Assembly: GCA_003611955.1 (NCBI GenBank)
Contig: RAZE01000007.1
Span: 90,048 to 154,047 of the forward strand
DNA: 64,000 bases
Source: a bacterium 1XD8-76
GTDB lineage: Bacteria; Bacillota; Clostridia; Lachnospirales; Lachnospiraceae
Reading direction: 5' to 3'
The translations under genes were made by a program, and so were the position numbers. Each line of letters begins with the position of its first letter. Position 1 is the stretch's first letter. Of this stretch, positions 40,780-50,385 are shown piece by piece. The notes under the pieces are model-generated. The model did no database searches. It was not told where the DNA came from and saw only the letters and a program-made list of their open reading frames with translations.

Positions 40780-41985
40780 TTACATCAAACCGTTATACTG
40801 GTTGTAAACCACACAGAGTTTGTTGGTATTTTTGATGACAAAGTTCAGGGCGATGAAGGGTCCGATAAAGCAGAGCAGAGAACCGAACAATACCCACATC
40901 AAATAGGTCGTCCCGTTTTCCTGGATCGGGACATTGTAGCGATGTCCGTTCGCCTGCAGACGGTTCGCCAGCTTATACCACCAGATGATCCTGTAAATAC
41001 CGCAGGTGATAAAACCGAGGAAGATGAACGCGAGAATACCGCTTGTGCTCTCCCCGTCGCCCTCGCAGAGATCGTTCACATCATTTGCCAGGCTATGTAT
41101 AAAGAAATACGGATAGATGCCGCAGGTGATAAAGGAGAGCAGAATGTATATCCAGATACTTCTGTCCGTCTTCTTTGCCACTCTTCCCTGAGGCGGGGTC
41201 GTGGGCATCCCATAGCCCATTCCTCCCATCGGCGGCACGCCGTATCCCGGCGCTGTTCCACCAACAGGCGGCGCCTGATAGCCCGTCTGGCCTCCTGCGG
41301 GCGGCGCCTGATAACCCGCCGCTGCCTGCTTCTGTTTCGCCGCGCTTTTTTCCGCCTGCTTCGCCTGCAGATCCTTCGCCGCGCCTGAGAGATCAGAGAA
41401 TCCTTCCGACATGCTTGCCATAATGGAATCCTTCGTCTCTCCCACCACCGGAGCGCTTCCCATAGCATACATAAGACCAAAAAGCACAGCCGTCACAAAC
41501 ACATAGCCAAGCCAGTAGGCAAAGGCGGCTCCGCCGACAAACGCGCCAAACATGATCCGGCCTGCGATCAGCTGAACGATCGCCGAGATCAGCTTCAGCG
41601 CCACACTCAAAACCGCTCCGCCAAAAACCAGGTTTCTCAGCCTGGCGCTCCACTTCCACGCCGCGGCCCCCGTGCTGAGCGCCATGATAAGCGCCGCCAG
41701 AAAACCAAACACTGACGAGATCAGATAACCGAACATAACGCCAAACAGAGACCTGAAGATGCCCGGGATTCTGGCGAACGCCGAGAGCAGAAAGATCACT
41801 GCAAACACACCGCACACCGCCCGCATCACTGTATCCAGACTGCCGTTTTTCGCACCATCTCCGGCACTTCCCATCCCCTGTCCGGCACTGCCCGTCCCCT
41901 CTCCGGCACTTTCAACGGGGGTGCCGCATTTGGGGCAGAATTTCTGGTCATCGTTCAAAAAATTTCCACATTCGGGACAAAACAT
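40780..41985 (-). CDS. Zinc-ribbon membrane protein with DUF4234 domain
   Basis: 401 residues. An N-terminal zinc ribbon (MFCPECGNFLNDDQKFCPKC, two Cys-x2-Cys pairs) is followed by a Gly/Ala/Ser-rich linker and a membrane region of about four helices (GVFAVIFLLSAFARI, GYLISSVFGFLAALIMALST and so on). A Gln/Pro/Gly-rich linker (GYQAPPAGGQTGYQAPPVGG) leads to the C-terminal DUF4234 membrane domain (YILLSFITCGIYPYFFIHSL). The start at 41985 follows GAGGAGAAAAA. It is the first of three zinc-ribbon membrane proteins in this region. Function is unknown; a scaffold or sensor role is a guess. Confidence 0.82.
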   Translation of the reverse strand: MFCPECGNFLNDDQKFCPKCGTPVESAGEGTGSAGQGMGSAGDGAKNGSLDTVMRAVCGVFAVIFLLSAFARIPGIFRSLFGVMFGYLISSVFGFLAALIMALSTGAAAWKWSARLRNLVFGGAVLSVALKLISAIVQLIAGRIMFGAFVGGAAFAYWLGYVFVTAVLFGLMYAMGSAPVVGETKDSIMASMSEGFSDLSGAAKDLQAKQAEKSAAKQKQAAAGYQAPPAGGQTGYQAPPVGGTAPGYGVPPMGGMGYGMPTTPPQGRVAKKTDRSIWIYILLSFITCGIYPYFFIHSLANDVNDLCEGDGESTSGILAFIFLGFITCGIYRIIWWYKLANRLQANGHRYNVPIQENGTTYLMWVLFGSLLCFIGPFIALNFVIKNTNKLCVVYNQYNGLM

Positions 41986-42179
41986 TTTTTCTCCTCCTCG
42001 TAATTTGTCAATAATTTTTCACTTTTCATGAATTTTATTGTACGATATATTAACTGTTTCTGTCAAGGAACTTATTTTTTATTGCATGTATACACATTTT
42101 ATCCGCGCTCTGATTGAATAAATATACCGTTTCAACACATATTTTGCATAAATTATCAGCGCCCCCGATGCCGCTTTTA

Positions 42180-42208
42180 TTGACAAACTCCGCGTTTTTT
42201 TGTATAAT
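42180..42208 (+). promoter_or_regulatory. Perfect sigma-A promoter of the zinc-ribbon gene cluster
   Basis: TTGACA (42180-42185), a 17-base spacer and TATAAT (42203-42208), both boxes exact. It drives the plus-strand genes from 42250 to 47550. The remaining 264-base gap from 41986 is AT-rich and otherwise empty. Confidence 0.8.
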
Positions 42209-42249
42209 GGTGGGCAGTATTTTATAATTTACGGGAGGAGATAATTATT

Positions 42250-44319
42250 ATGATAACATGTCCAAAATGCCATGCCCAGCTGGAGGATGGTTCCAGATTC
42301 TGTGACTCATGCGGCGCGCCGATTCCGGAAACGCCTGCAGATCCGGTCCAGACCCCGGAGCCCGCTGTACAGCAGCCGGAAGCGGAAACGCCTTCTGCAG
42401 CCGTATACTGTCCTTACTGTGGTCAGCCCACTGCCGACGCCAGTCCCTTTTGTCCCAACTGCGGGAAACCGTTAAACGGGACCGATCAGCACGCAGACCA
42501 TGATCAGCACGGGCCTCAGCCTCAGGAAGATAAGGAAGATAAGAAACAAAAAAAATCGAAAAAAGGTTTTATTTTTGCCGGAATCGGTGTCGTGCTTGTC
42601 GCGGCGCTCGTCCTTGTGTTTATCCTGATCGGAGGAAATTCGGGCAGTTCCTCCAGGAACTATGCCATGTATGTAAAGGACAAAGAGATCTACTATACCG
42701 GCTTTTCCAGGAACGATCCCCTGCAGGTCACTTCCAGACTTGCGGATTCCGGTGATATCGACAATTACGATTTTGTCTCCGGCTCCGGTGAACTAAGCGC
42801 TATGTGCCATCTCAGCGAAGACGGTTCCCTGCTGTTTTTCCCGGACAGACTCAGCTATTCGGATGACGGTTATTCTCTCTACTGGCGCAAGATCAACACC
42901 CCCAAAGAGGAGGCCGTTAAGATCGACTCCGACGTCCTCACTTATTCTGTGAGCGACGATTCTTCCTATATCACATACCGGAAGAACGATACGCTCTATC
43001 AGTACGACAGAAAAAAGGAAGACAAACAGAAAATTGCCAGCGATGTCGGCATGTACCGCGTGTCCGCCGACGGGAAGATCATTCTGTACATGAATACGGA
43101 AAATGTTCTTTATCGCGCGGAAAAGGGAGCAGACCGCGAAAAAATAGACAGCGATGTATCCAATCTGTCCTATGTCTCAGACGATCTCTCCACCATCCTC
43201 TACATCAAAGACGGCACTCTGTACCAGAAAGAAGGGGACGGCGATAAAGAGAAAATCTCCTCGGATGTGGACAATGTGCTCGCCTCCTATGAGTCGGGAG
43301 AGATCTACTACATAAAGGCCGACACCGCGGAAGTTCCTCTGAGCGATTATGTGTACGATGATAAAAAGGAATCGGATGCTTCCCTCAAGGAGCCGGAATA
43401 TCCCGGCTGGAACGCCACCGACGCAGAATACGAAGCGTACGAGAGCGCATACGACGAATATAATACCAAATTACAGCGCGACAACTTCCGCCAGTATCTG
43501 GAGCAGGAAAAAATGGAACTGACGACCTACACGCTCTGCTATTACGACGGGGAAGAGGAGACCACATTAAGCGATTCCTTCTCCTACAACAGCTATTCCC
43601 GCGCAGTGGATAACGCAGTTATCTCATACACCGCCTATGACGCGGACGACGATATCGGCGTAAAACTGTCCGAACTGGAAGATATCTATAATGTCAGCAA
43701 TTTGGTCACAGAAGCCCTCTACTCCGCCTCCGAGGTCTATGTTGCGGTGGGCGGCACTGTCGCACCTCTCGACCGGGAGACCGCCGGAAACCTGATCCTT
43801 TCCCACGACGGCAGCGAGCTCTACTATTTTGACGAAATTTCGGAGAACGGCGACTACGGCGAACTGTATAAAGTGGATATCTCATCCTCCGGAGAACTGG
43901 AAAATATCGAATTGTACGAGAGCGATGTCTATCCCGGCATCATCTACTTTATCAACGATGACAGCTTATTATTCTTTAAAGACTATAAAGAAAACAAAGG
44001 CGAGCTGTACATAGACCAGGAAAAAGTGGATTATGATGTATATGCCTATGTGATCCGCTACGATGAAGATACCGACAAGGTTACTTACTTTACGGACTGG
44101 AACAGTGAAAAAGGTTATGGTACTTTAAAAATCTATTCCAAAAAAGAGGGAAAGAAGATCGCGGACGATGTGAGAGACTTTTCTACTCTGCCCAACGGCG
44201 ATGTCCTCTATCTTTACGACTACAGCCAGAAATATTACCACGGTGATCTGTACCTGTGGGACGGTAAAGACGCGGAAAAGATCGATGACAGTGTAATCTG
44301 CATTCTTCCCGTCTATTAA
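42250..44319 (+). CDS. Membrane protein with two zinc ribbons and a large propeller-like extracellular domain
   Basis: 689 residues. Two N-terminal zinc ribbons (MITCPKCHAQLEDGSRFCDS, and CPYCGQPTADASPFCPNC) are followed by a Lys-rich stretch and one transmembrane helix (GFIFAGIGVVLVAALVLVFI, about residues 108-128). The outside part of about 560 residues contains repeated short motifs (LFFPDRLSYSDDGYSLYWRK, ITYRKNDTLYQYDRKK, LYRAEKGADREKIDSD) like blades of a beta-propeller. It contains an inserted helical segment with YEAYESAYDEYNTKL. The same outside domain, without ribbons and helix, is found at 48784-50385. RBS GGGAGGAG. The cytoplasmic ribbons suggest signalling across the membrane; the ligand is unknown. 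Confidence 0.72.
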   Translation: MITCPKCHAQLEDGSRFCDSCGAPIPETPADPVQTPEPAVQQPEAETPSAAVYCPYCGQPTADASPFCPNCGKPLNGTDQHADHDQHGPQPQEDKEDKKQKKSKKGFIFAGIGVVLVAALVLVFILIGGNSGSSSRNYAMYVKDKEIYYTGFSRNDPLQVTSRLADSGDIDNYDFVSGSGELSAMCHLSEDGSLLFFPDRLSYSDDGYSLYWRKINTPKEEAVKIDSDVLTYSVSDDSSYITYRKNDTLYQYDRKKEDKQKIASDVGMYRVSADGKIILYMNTENVLYRAEKGADREKIDSDVSNLSYVSDDLSTILYIKDGTLYQKEGDGDKEKISSDVDNVLASYESGEIYYIKADTAEVPLSDYVYDDKKESDASLKEPEYPGWNATDAEYEAYESAYDEYNTKLQRDNFRQYLEQEKMELTTYTLCYYDGEEETTLSDSFSYNSYSRAVDNAVISYTAYDADDDIGVKLSELEDIYNVSNLVTEALYSASEVYVAVGGTVAPLDRETAGNLILSHDGSELYYFDEISENGDYGELYKVDISSSGELENIELYESDVYPGIIYFINDDSLLFFKDYKENKGELYIDQEKVDYDVYAYVIRYDEDTDKVTYFTDWNSEKGYGTLKIYSKKEGKKIADDVRDFSTLPNGDVLYLYDYSQKYYHGDLYLWDGKDAEKIDDSVICILPVY

Positions 44320-44362
44320 ACTGCTCATAAACTATGAATTTATCTAAAGGGAGTATATAGCC

Positions 44363-46345
44363 ATGAAATGTCCTAATTGTCAATTTGAAAATCGAGACGG
44401 TGCCAAATTTTGTAAATCCTGCGGATTTAATCTGGCAGCTTTGTCACAGGAAGCTGCTCCGGCACCCGCTTCTGCCGCTCCTTTAGTCTGCGCGAGCTGC
44501 GGAGCCGCACTGAAACCGGGGGCTAAATTCTGCACCAAATGCGGCACCCCCGTTGCCGCTCCTGCTACTGCTCCGCAGCCGGAGCCCATTCCCGAACCGG
44601 AACCGATACCGGTGGAGGAATCCACTCCTGTTCCGGAAGCGGTGCCGGAACCGGAGCCCATTCCCGAACCTATTGTGGAACCGACCCCTGTGCCGGAACC
44701 GGAGCCCATTCCTGAACCTGCTGTCTGCCCAAATTGCGGGGCAGTTTTAAAGCCGAATGCCAGATTCTGCTCCAAATGCGGTACTTCACTGGAAGCCCCC
44801 TCGCGTCCTGTCGCTCCACAACCTGACAGGATCGTCGAGCCTGCGCCGAATCCGGTTCCTACGCCTGTACCGGAGCCGATTCCGGCACCCATTCCCGAAC
44901 CAAAGCCGGCACCTGTTCCCGAACCAAAGCCGGCACCTGTTCCCGAACCAAAGCCGGCACCTGTTCCTGAACCGATTCCCGAACCGGTTCCTGTACCCGC
45001 TCCTGAGCCAGGCCCCAAATCATTTTGTAAAAGCTGTGGCACACAATTAAAACCCGGGGCCAAATTCTGTCCGATCTGCGGGACATCCACCGACCCGAAT
45101 AATTCCGGCGCGGCAAAAGATTATCCGATCGACGACCTGTTTGACGGAATCGATGATCCCCCGAAAAAGAAGAAAAAACCTCTTCTGATCGTTCTCCTGA
45201 TCCTGATAATTCTTCTGTTGCTGGGCGGCGGCGTCTTTGCGCTCGATAAGATGGGCATTATCGATCTTCCCTTTGGGGATCAGGAGTATACTATCAGCAA
45301 GCCCACCGAGGAGACAGAGGAAAATCCTGAGCAGGAAGAGAACGGTGAGACGGAAGAGACAGCGGAAACGGAGGAGGAAGATATCTCCGCCGAACTGGAG
45401 GAAAAGCTTGCTCCTATCGCCGATCAGGTGGCTGCCGGCGAGGAAAAATTAAACAGCGAAGACTACGGCGGTGCCAGCACCGATCTGTCTGAGGCATTGA
45501 CCGCATACGCTGATCTTGTAAAAGAATATGACTCAAAAACTGCTGCGGATACCGTCAATCCTCTCGCAGATGACGCTTTTGCGCTCTATACGAAAGCTGT
45601 GCTGGCGCAGGTGGAAAGCTGGGAGAGCCAGCCTGTCACCGCTCCTCTCTATCAGCAGATAGACTCGACTCTGGGAGACACTGTAAATTTAGCCGCGCAG
45701 TTAAAGGAGAGCAACCTGGAGATTAACTCCGAGGAGATCGAGGAAAATTATGCCGGTTTCCCTGACAGGTACAAAGAAAAATATATTCTGACGTTCAACG
45801 ATCTCCGTACGGGAGACGAATGGTCCCGCACTACCGCATGGCAGTATATGCAGGATGCCGCTTCTGTCGGCCTTGTCGATAAAGAGAATTGTGATGATCC
45901 GCTTACCCTGCGCTATGCCTATGCGCTCGCATGGATCACACAGAGAGACATCAGTGAGGGCATGAACGACGGAAGCCTGACAACGGAAGCCGCTATCGAT
46001 TCCATTCTCTCTCTCGCAGACAGTATTGATTATAACCCTGTTCTCATGAGAGATCTGGCGGTATATTATCAGACAACCGGCAATGCAGACGCTTCCATGA
46101 CCATACAGAACGCCTGTGTCGATGTCTACAACTATCTGGCAAATGAGGAGAATATTTATCTGAACGGCGCGGATCTCTTTGTTCCGGGCAGAAGCAGCTC
46201 CAACGCTTCCAGCACGATAGCGCTCAACGATTTCTGGTATTTTAACGATTTCGTCAACTATTCACCTTCCAGCACCAACGGTGTCAGTCTGGAAGGCAGA
46301 CAATATATTCGCAATACTTTTAAAGAAGCGATCGACTCACTATGA
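44363..46345 (+). CDS. Membrane protein with four zinc ribbons and Pro/Glu-rich repeats
   Basis: 660 residues. Four zinc-ribbon units (CPNC...CKSC, CASC...CTKC, CPNC...CSKC, CKSC...CPIC) are separated by Pro/Glu/Val-rich linkers ([19 protein letters not shown]). A transmembrane helix follows ([20 protein letters not shown]), then an acidic stretch of Glu/Thr and a helical outside domain ([20 protein letters not shown] onwards) of about 320 residues with no family known to me. It starts 43 bases after the previous gene behind AAAGGGAG and its stop overlaps the next start. The three genes are one operon, so the products probably form a membrane complex. Confidence 0.72.
   Translation: MKCPNCQFENRDGAKFCKSCGFNLAALSQEAAPAPASAAPLVCASCGAALKPGAKFCTKCGTPVAAPATAPQPEPIPEPEPIPVEESTPVPEAVPEPEPIPEPIVEPTPVPEPEPIPEPAVCPNCGAVLKPNARFCSKCGTSLEAPSRPVAPQPDRIVEPAPNPVPTPVPEPIPAPIPEPKPAPVPEPKPAPVPEPKPAPVPEPIPEPVPVPAPEPGPKSFCKSCGTQLKPGAKFCPICGTSTDPNNSGAAKDYPIDDLFDGIDDPPKKKKKPLLIVLLILIILLLLGGGVFALDKMGIIDLPFGDQEYTISKPTEETEENPEQEENGETEETAETEEEDISAELEEKLAPIADQVAAGEEKLNSEDYGGASTDLSEALTAYADLVKEYDSKTAADTVNPLADDAFALYTKAVLAQVESWESQPVTAPLYQQIDSTLGDTVNLAAQLKESNLEINSEEIEENYAGFPDRYKEKYILTFNDLRTGDEWSRTTAWQYMQDAASVGLVDKENCDDPLTLRYAYALAWITQRDISEGMNDGSLTTEAAIDSILSLADSIDYNPVLMRDLAVYYQTTGNADASMTIQNACVDVYNYLANEENIYLNGADLFVPGRSSSNASSTIALNDFWYFNDFVNYSPSSTNGVSLEGRQYIRNTFKEAIDSL
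44894..44965. repeat. Three 24-bp tandem repeats in the four-ribbon gene
   Basis: Exact copies start at 44894, 44918 and 44942 (each opening CCCGAACCAAAGCC) and encode PEPKPAPV units between zinc ribbons 3 and 4. Such perfect repeats can change copy number and so the linker length. Confidence 0.85.
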
Positions 46346-47550
46346 AAAACAGCGGAAATTTTACAAGGCGATTTAGACACAGCCTACGGCGGAAAAAAAA
46401 TATCATGCTGCTCGCCTGTATTGCGGCAGCGCTCCTTTGTATGATATCCGTTGTGATCTTTGTTATTGTTCTAAAACATAACAGCGACAGCAATATTACA
46501 ATATCTGAAATTCCGGAGGCGGAAGAAATTCCTCCTCCGGAGACAGAGGAACCGACTGCGGAAGAACCGGAAGCTCCCGTCGTATATCCTGAACCGGATT
46601 ACAATCTCACTCTGGAGGAGATCTACGTTCCCCTCGAGGGATTACAGAGAGAATACAGAGTGGCCTGGGTCAGCGATCTGCACTTGATAACCGATCATGA
46701 GCCCGGAGGTGTCTCGGAGGGCTCTATCATCAAGCTAAACAGCCGCTACGAAACGCTGGCCGTCACCGAGGACGGCGTACATGCGGAAGAATTATGGCCC
46801 GACATCATAAAATGTCTCAATGTGGGCGACTATGATGCTCTGATCTTCGGCGGCGACATGATGGACTACTGCAGCCCTTCCAATATGGATGCGCTGAAAA
46901 AAGGATACGATGAATTGCGCTACGACAAGGAACAGATCCTCTATATACGCGCCGACCATGACTACGGCGCCTGGTATGTGGGCGACAATATTACGCAGCA
47001 GGACATCTACAAATACCATGAAAGGCTGGACGGAGATGATCCCGAAAAAAAATATCTGGATATGGGTGAATTCATGCTGATCGGCATCAACGATTCCACA
47101 AAGAATATCACGGATGAAAACTTTTCCATCGTGGAGAAGCTCTATGAAGAGGCGGCCGGGGAAGACAAACCCGTCATTGCCGTCACCCATGTTCCCTACG
47201 GGTCCAACGTGGACGACTCGCTGAGCAAACTGTCCAAAAAAGTCAGAAACAAACCCTACTACTGGGTCGGTCCCGACTATCAGCCCAATGACACGATGTG
47301 GTCTTACCTCGATTTCATTTTCAGAGAAGACACTCAGGTGAAGCAGGTTCTCGCCGGTCACCTGCACGCCCCCTGGGACGGCATGATCACCGACCAGCTC
47401 AGAGAACACATCTTCTCTCCCGCTTTCAGCGGAACCATCGGCGTGATACACTTTGTGCCGGAGGATGAGGATGTGGATACTTCCACTTATTTTTCAAGAA
47501 AATATTATGAGGACACAGATACAGATACTGTATCAGGAAATGAAAAATAG
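46342..47550 (+). CDS. Membrane-anchored calcineurin-like metallophosphoesterase
   Basis: 402 residues. The ATG at 46342 overlaps the previous stop (ATGA). A basic N-terminus and one transmembrane helix ([20 protein letters not shown], about residues 22-41) are followed by a Glu/Pro-rich linker and an outside phosphoesterase domain. Metal-ligand motifs are [15 protein letters not shown] (DxH), IFGGDMMDY (GD), YIRADHDYG (in the place of GNHD, with Arg-Ala-Asp-His), [10 protein letters not shown] (H) and [10 protein letters not shown] (GHxH). The GNHD Asn is replaced, so activity may be altered. It shares the operon with two zinc-ribbon proteins and would act on the cell surface. Confidence 0.85.
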   Translation: MKNSGNFTRRFRHSLRRKKNIMLLACIAAALLCMISVVIFVIVLKHNSDSNITISEIPEAEEIPPPETEEPTAEEPEAPVVYPEPDYNLTLEEIYVPLEGLQREYRVAWVSDLHLITDHEPGGVSEGSIIKLNSRYETLAVTEDGVHAEELWPDIIKCLNVGDYDALIFGGDMMDYCSPSNMDALKKGYDELRYDKEQILYIRADHDYGAWYVGDNITQQDIYKYHERLDGDDPEKKYLDMGEFMLIGINDSTKNITDENFSIVEKLYEEAAGEDKPVIAVTHVPYGSNVDDSLSKLSKKVRNKPYYWVGPDYQPNDTMWSYLDFIFREDTQVKQVLAGHLHAPWDGMITDQLREHIFSPAFSGTIGVIHFVPEDEDVDTSTYFSRKYYEDTDTDTVSGNEK

Positions 47551-47570
47551 CCGCAGATACGGCTATTTTT
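47543..47570. terminator. Bidirectional terminator
   Basis: AAAAATAGCCG (47543-47553) and CGGCTATTTTT (47560-47570) are perfect complements around CAGATA. It serves the phosphoesterase operon on the plus strand and the convergent secreted protein gene on the minus strand. Confidence 0.85.
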
Positions 47571-47585
47571 CATTTTCATTCCCAG

Positions 47586-48551
47586 CTAATACGTCAGCTC
47601 CTCCATATTGCAGAGCTCATCATTCACCACGTCAAATTTATATCCGCAGGCTCTTCCTGTCGTTCTGATGACCACCGTGAAATAGGAGCCGTCCGCACTG
47701 GAGATATAGTAAGGCGCTCCGTCGCCCCCAAATTTCTTATTCACACTCTCATAGTTTCCTGTACCGAAGTCCGCCAGCGTCCTCGCTCTGACAATATTGG
47801 CTCCTTTCGGATCAAAATGGATATCCGTGGAAACCGTCAGATAATAGTAATTCTGGATTCTGGTGAGCTGCACCATCCCCGCAATGTTTTCCGGCACCGG
47901 ATATATATTCTTGACCTTAAAGGTATTCTTGTCAACTTCCACGATCGAACTGCTATGCACACAGGGGAAATAGATCGTCCCGCCCTCGATCGTGAAGGAG
48001 CGCACATACTTTCCGTACAGTTCCGGCACTCTCATAATATTTTCCAGATACACCTCCGCTGAGTCAGGCTTTCTTCTGAACAGATACATCTCACCCGTCA
48101 TGGAGCTCCACGCATAGAACAGTCCGGTAGGCTCATCGTATACAATATAGTGGGGCCGCACACCGATGCCGTTAAATATCTGCTGTTCGGTAAAGCCCTC
48201 CTGCTCTTTCGTATAACTGACCACTCTCCCATTCTCCGTATCGGTAACCAGATACACGACACCGTCCCCGGCAATCGAATGAGGCTGCAGAAAGTTTTTT
48301 GACATCACTTTCCAGCTGCTCGACAAAACGCCGTACTGCGTGCTGAAAAGCACCTGGTTGTGGTAACTGTCCACCAGGTAAAAAGTATCGCCTATCTTGG
48401 TGAGCTGCGTCGGCACCAGCAACCCGTAGTAACTGTTGCGTTCCACCGGATAAAACGTGCCCGCCTTTGCCTCGAGCAGAGACGATCCCTGCAGCATAAT
48501 GCAAAAACATAGTATCAGTGCAGCCATGCTTTTCAAAATCTTTTTTTTCAT
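47586..48551 (-). CDS. Secreted protein, probable beta-propeller (NHL/SMP-30-like)
   Basis: 321 residues from ATG 48551 (weak RBS GGGATGTGAG). A signal peptide (MKKKILKSMAALILCFCIML, then QGSSLLEAKAG) is followed by repeating blade-like units: LTKIGDTFYLVDSYHNQVLF, HSIAGDGVVYLVTDTENGRV, and PTGLFYAWSSMTGEMYLFRR. No catalytic motif is visible. It lies in convergent orientation to the zinc-ribbon operon and back to back with the secreted paralogue gene at 48784, so it belongs to the same surface-protein cluster. Ligand binding is the likely role. Confidence 0.7.
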   Translation of the reverse strand: MKKKILKSMAALILCFCIMLQGSSLLEAKAGTFYPVERNSYYGLLVPTQLTKIGDTFYLVDSYHNQVLFSTQYGVLSSSWKVMSKNFLQPHSIAGDGVVYLVTDTENGRVVSYTKEQEGFTEQQIFNGIGVRPHYIVYDEPTGLFYAWSSMTGEMYLFRRKPDSAEVYLENIMRVPELYGKYVRSFTIEGGTIYFPCVHSSSIVEVDKNTFKVKNIYPVPENIAGMVQLTRIQNYYYLTVSTDIHFDPKGANIVRARTLADFGTGNYESVNKKFGGDGAPYYISSADGSYFTVVIRTTGRACGYKFDVVNDELCNMEELTY

Positions 48552-48700
48552 CTCACATCCCGCTTTCCATATCCTGTTCACTGCTCTTTTGACAATTCAT
48601 CTTTTTATATTGTACTGCAAAGTAAACAATTATTCAATGCCCGTTTCGCCAATACATCTCCATCTTTTTTATTGCTGTTCCTTTTCTTTCTCCGCTTTTG

Positions 48701-48728
48701 TTGACAAGTCCGACACACTTCTTATAAA
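48701..48728 (+). promoter_or_regulatory. Promoter of the secreted propeller gene
   Basis: TTGACA (48701-48706), a 16-base spacer and TATAAA (48723-48728), 55 bases upstream of the start codon. Confidence 0.65.
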
Positions 48729-48783
48729 ATTAAAATAATATGATTTCTCAACCATATAATTTTACCCAAAGGAAAATAATTTT

Positions 48784-50385
48784 ATGTCAATACATCACCG
48801 TCCAGAAAAATTTTTCATCTCCATCGGTATCGCTGCCGCTTCTCTCCTCTTACCCGCTTTTGTCTCTTATGGAAAAAATGAGAACAATCCTTCTCTGAAT
48901 TATACCATATACACAAAAGAAAACGACAGAGAGCTTCACTGCCTCTATTTCCCTGAAAGCAACTCCGACCAGATTTTCTCCGGTTTTCTGGATGAGATCC
49001 ACTATGATTCTGATCCCTCTGAAATTTCTAACACCAGAATAGCAAATACCTATCAACTCAGCCGAGATGGCGGGCTGCTTTTTTTCCCGGATGCACTCGA
49101 CTACTCCTATTATTCTCTTTATAGCAAAAATATAGATGATCCAAACGAAAAAGCTGTCAAGATCGATTCCGGTGTATACAGCTATCTGATAAGCAGGGAC
49201 GCCTCTGTCATCACTTACCGGAAAGATAACAAACTCTGCCAATACAACAGAAAAACCGGGAAACATAAGACAATAGCAGATAATATTTGGTACTATTATG
49301 TATCCGAGGATAACAATACCATTCTGTACAGCAACAATGAAGGCATCTTTTACTGCACACTGTCGGATGGCAGTTTGGAGGAAGTGGATATCCATCCTTA
49401 CGATATGAATTGTCTTTCCAATGGACTCTCCACAATATATTATATAAGTTACGATGGCGCCATCTATACTCTCTGCAAAAAAGAACGGGGAAAAGAAGAT
49501 GTTAAAATCGACTTCGATATATGGAAAGTAATAAAAGCTTATGATTCCGGAGAACTCTACTATGTTACAGTGGACAGCGTGGACTTTCCTCTGATGAGTT
49601 ATGTATATGATGAGAAAAAAGATGCCGACGCCGCTCTCAGAAAGCCTGTGCTTCCTGACCGGGATGCGCCGGACTACGATGCGGCGTACAGGGCATATAA
49701 ACGTGCCTCCAGGGAATACCGCGCCAAATCAAAGCGCGACGAGATCCGCAAATACCTTGCGGAAGCCAAAAAAATCAGATATTCCTTTACCCATTATGCA
49801 CTTTACTATTATGATGGCAAAGAATCAACTCTGATCAGCAACTCTTTCACGGATTCCTCTTCCTCTTATTCTTTTGCCGCAGATAAGCCTGTCATCACAT
49901 ATACACAGTACAACATGCGCGACGATGCCGGTGTAGATCTGTCTGAAATAGGAGATGCCAATAAGATCGTCAGCACAGTGTCGGAAAGTATTTGTTCTGT
50001 CGACAGATATATTGCTTTCGGAGCTTCTGTAGTTCCGCTTGATCAGATGAGCGGAAAGGGCACTGAATGCCACCTTTCAACCGACGGAAAAACTCTTTAT
50101 TATCTGGAAGAAACACCGAAAAATAATGATTATGGCAATCTGTATCAGATGGATATTTCTTTTCCTGAAAGGCCAGGTGCACCAAAACTTTATGATACGG
50201 ACGTTTTCTGCAATAATCTCTATTACTCTGACAACCTCTTTTACGTTGGAGAGGATAATCTCTTATATTTCAAAAACTACAAAGAGGATAGGGGAGAACT
50301 GTATGTCAATCGCCGGAAACTGGACAATGATGTGAACCGCATCATACCGGATCACTCTCTCTATTCCTCCTTCTTATCGCGATAG
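48784..50385 (+). CDS. Secreted propeller-like protein, paralogue of the 42250 ectodomain
   Basis: 533 residues with a signal peptide (KFFISIGIAAASLLLPAFVS). The mature part aligns by eye along its whole length with the outside domain of the zinc-ribbon protein at 42250-44319: LFFPDALDYSYYSLYSKNID, VITYRKDNKLCQYNRKTGKH, PLMSYVYDEKKDADAALRKP and the helical insertion YDAAYRAYKRASREYRAKSK. It lacks the ribbons and the transmembrane helix, so it would be free outside the cell. Duplication with loss of the anchor is likely. Its last 12 bases overlap the convergent tcdA gene. RBS is weak (AAAGGAAAAT). Confidence 0.7.
   Translation: MSIHHRPEKFFISIGIAAASLLLPAFVSYGKNENNPSLNYTIYTKENDRELHCLYFPESNSDQIFSGFLDEIHYDSDPSEISNTRIANTYQLSRDGGLLFFPDALDYSYYSLYSKNIDDPNEKAVKIDSGVYSYLISRDASVITYRKDNKLCQYNRKTGKHKTIADNIWYYYVSEDNNTILYSNNEGIFYCTLSDGSLEEVDIHPYDMNCLSNGLSTIYYISYDGAIYTLCKKERGKEDVKIDFDIWKVIKAYDSGELYYVTVDSVDFPLMSYVYDEKKDADAALRKPVLPDRDAPDYDAAYRAYKRASREYRAKSKRDEIRKYLAEAKKIRYSFTHYALYYYDGKESTLISNSFTDSSSSYSFAADKPVITYTQYNMRDDAGVDLSEIGDANKIVSTVSESICSVDRYIAFGASVVPLDQMSGKGTECHLSTDGKTLYYLEETPKNNDYGNLYQMDISFPERPGAPKLYDTDVFCNNLYYSDNLFYVGEDNLLYFKNYKEDRGELYVNRRKLDNDVNRIIPDHSLYSSFLSR

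Noticed and set aside
44894..44965. CRISPR-like 24-bp repeats
   Set aside because: There are no spacers, and the repeats are in frame, encoding PEPKPAPV linkers.
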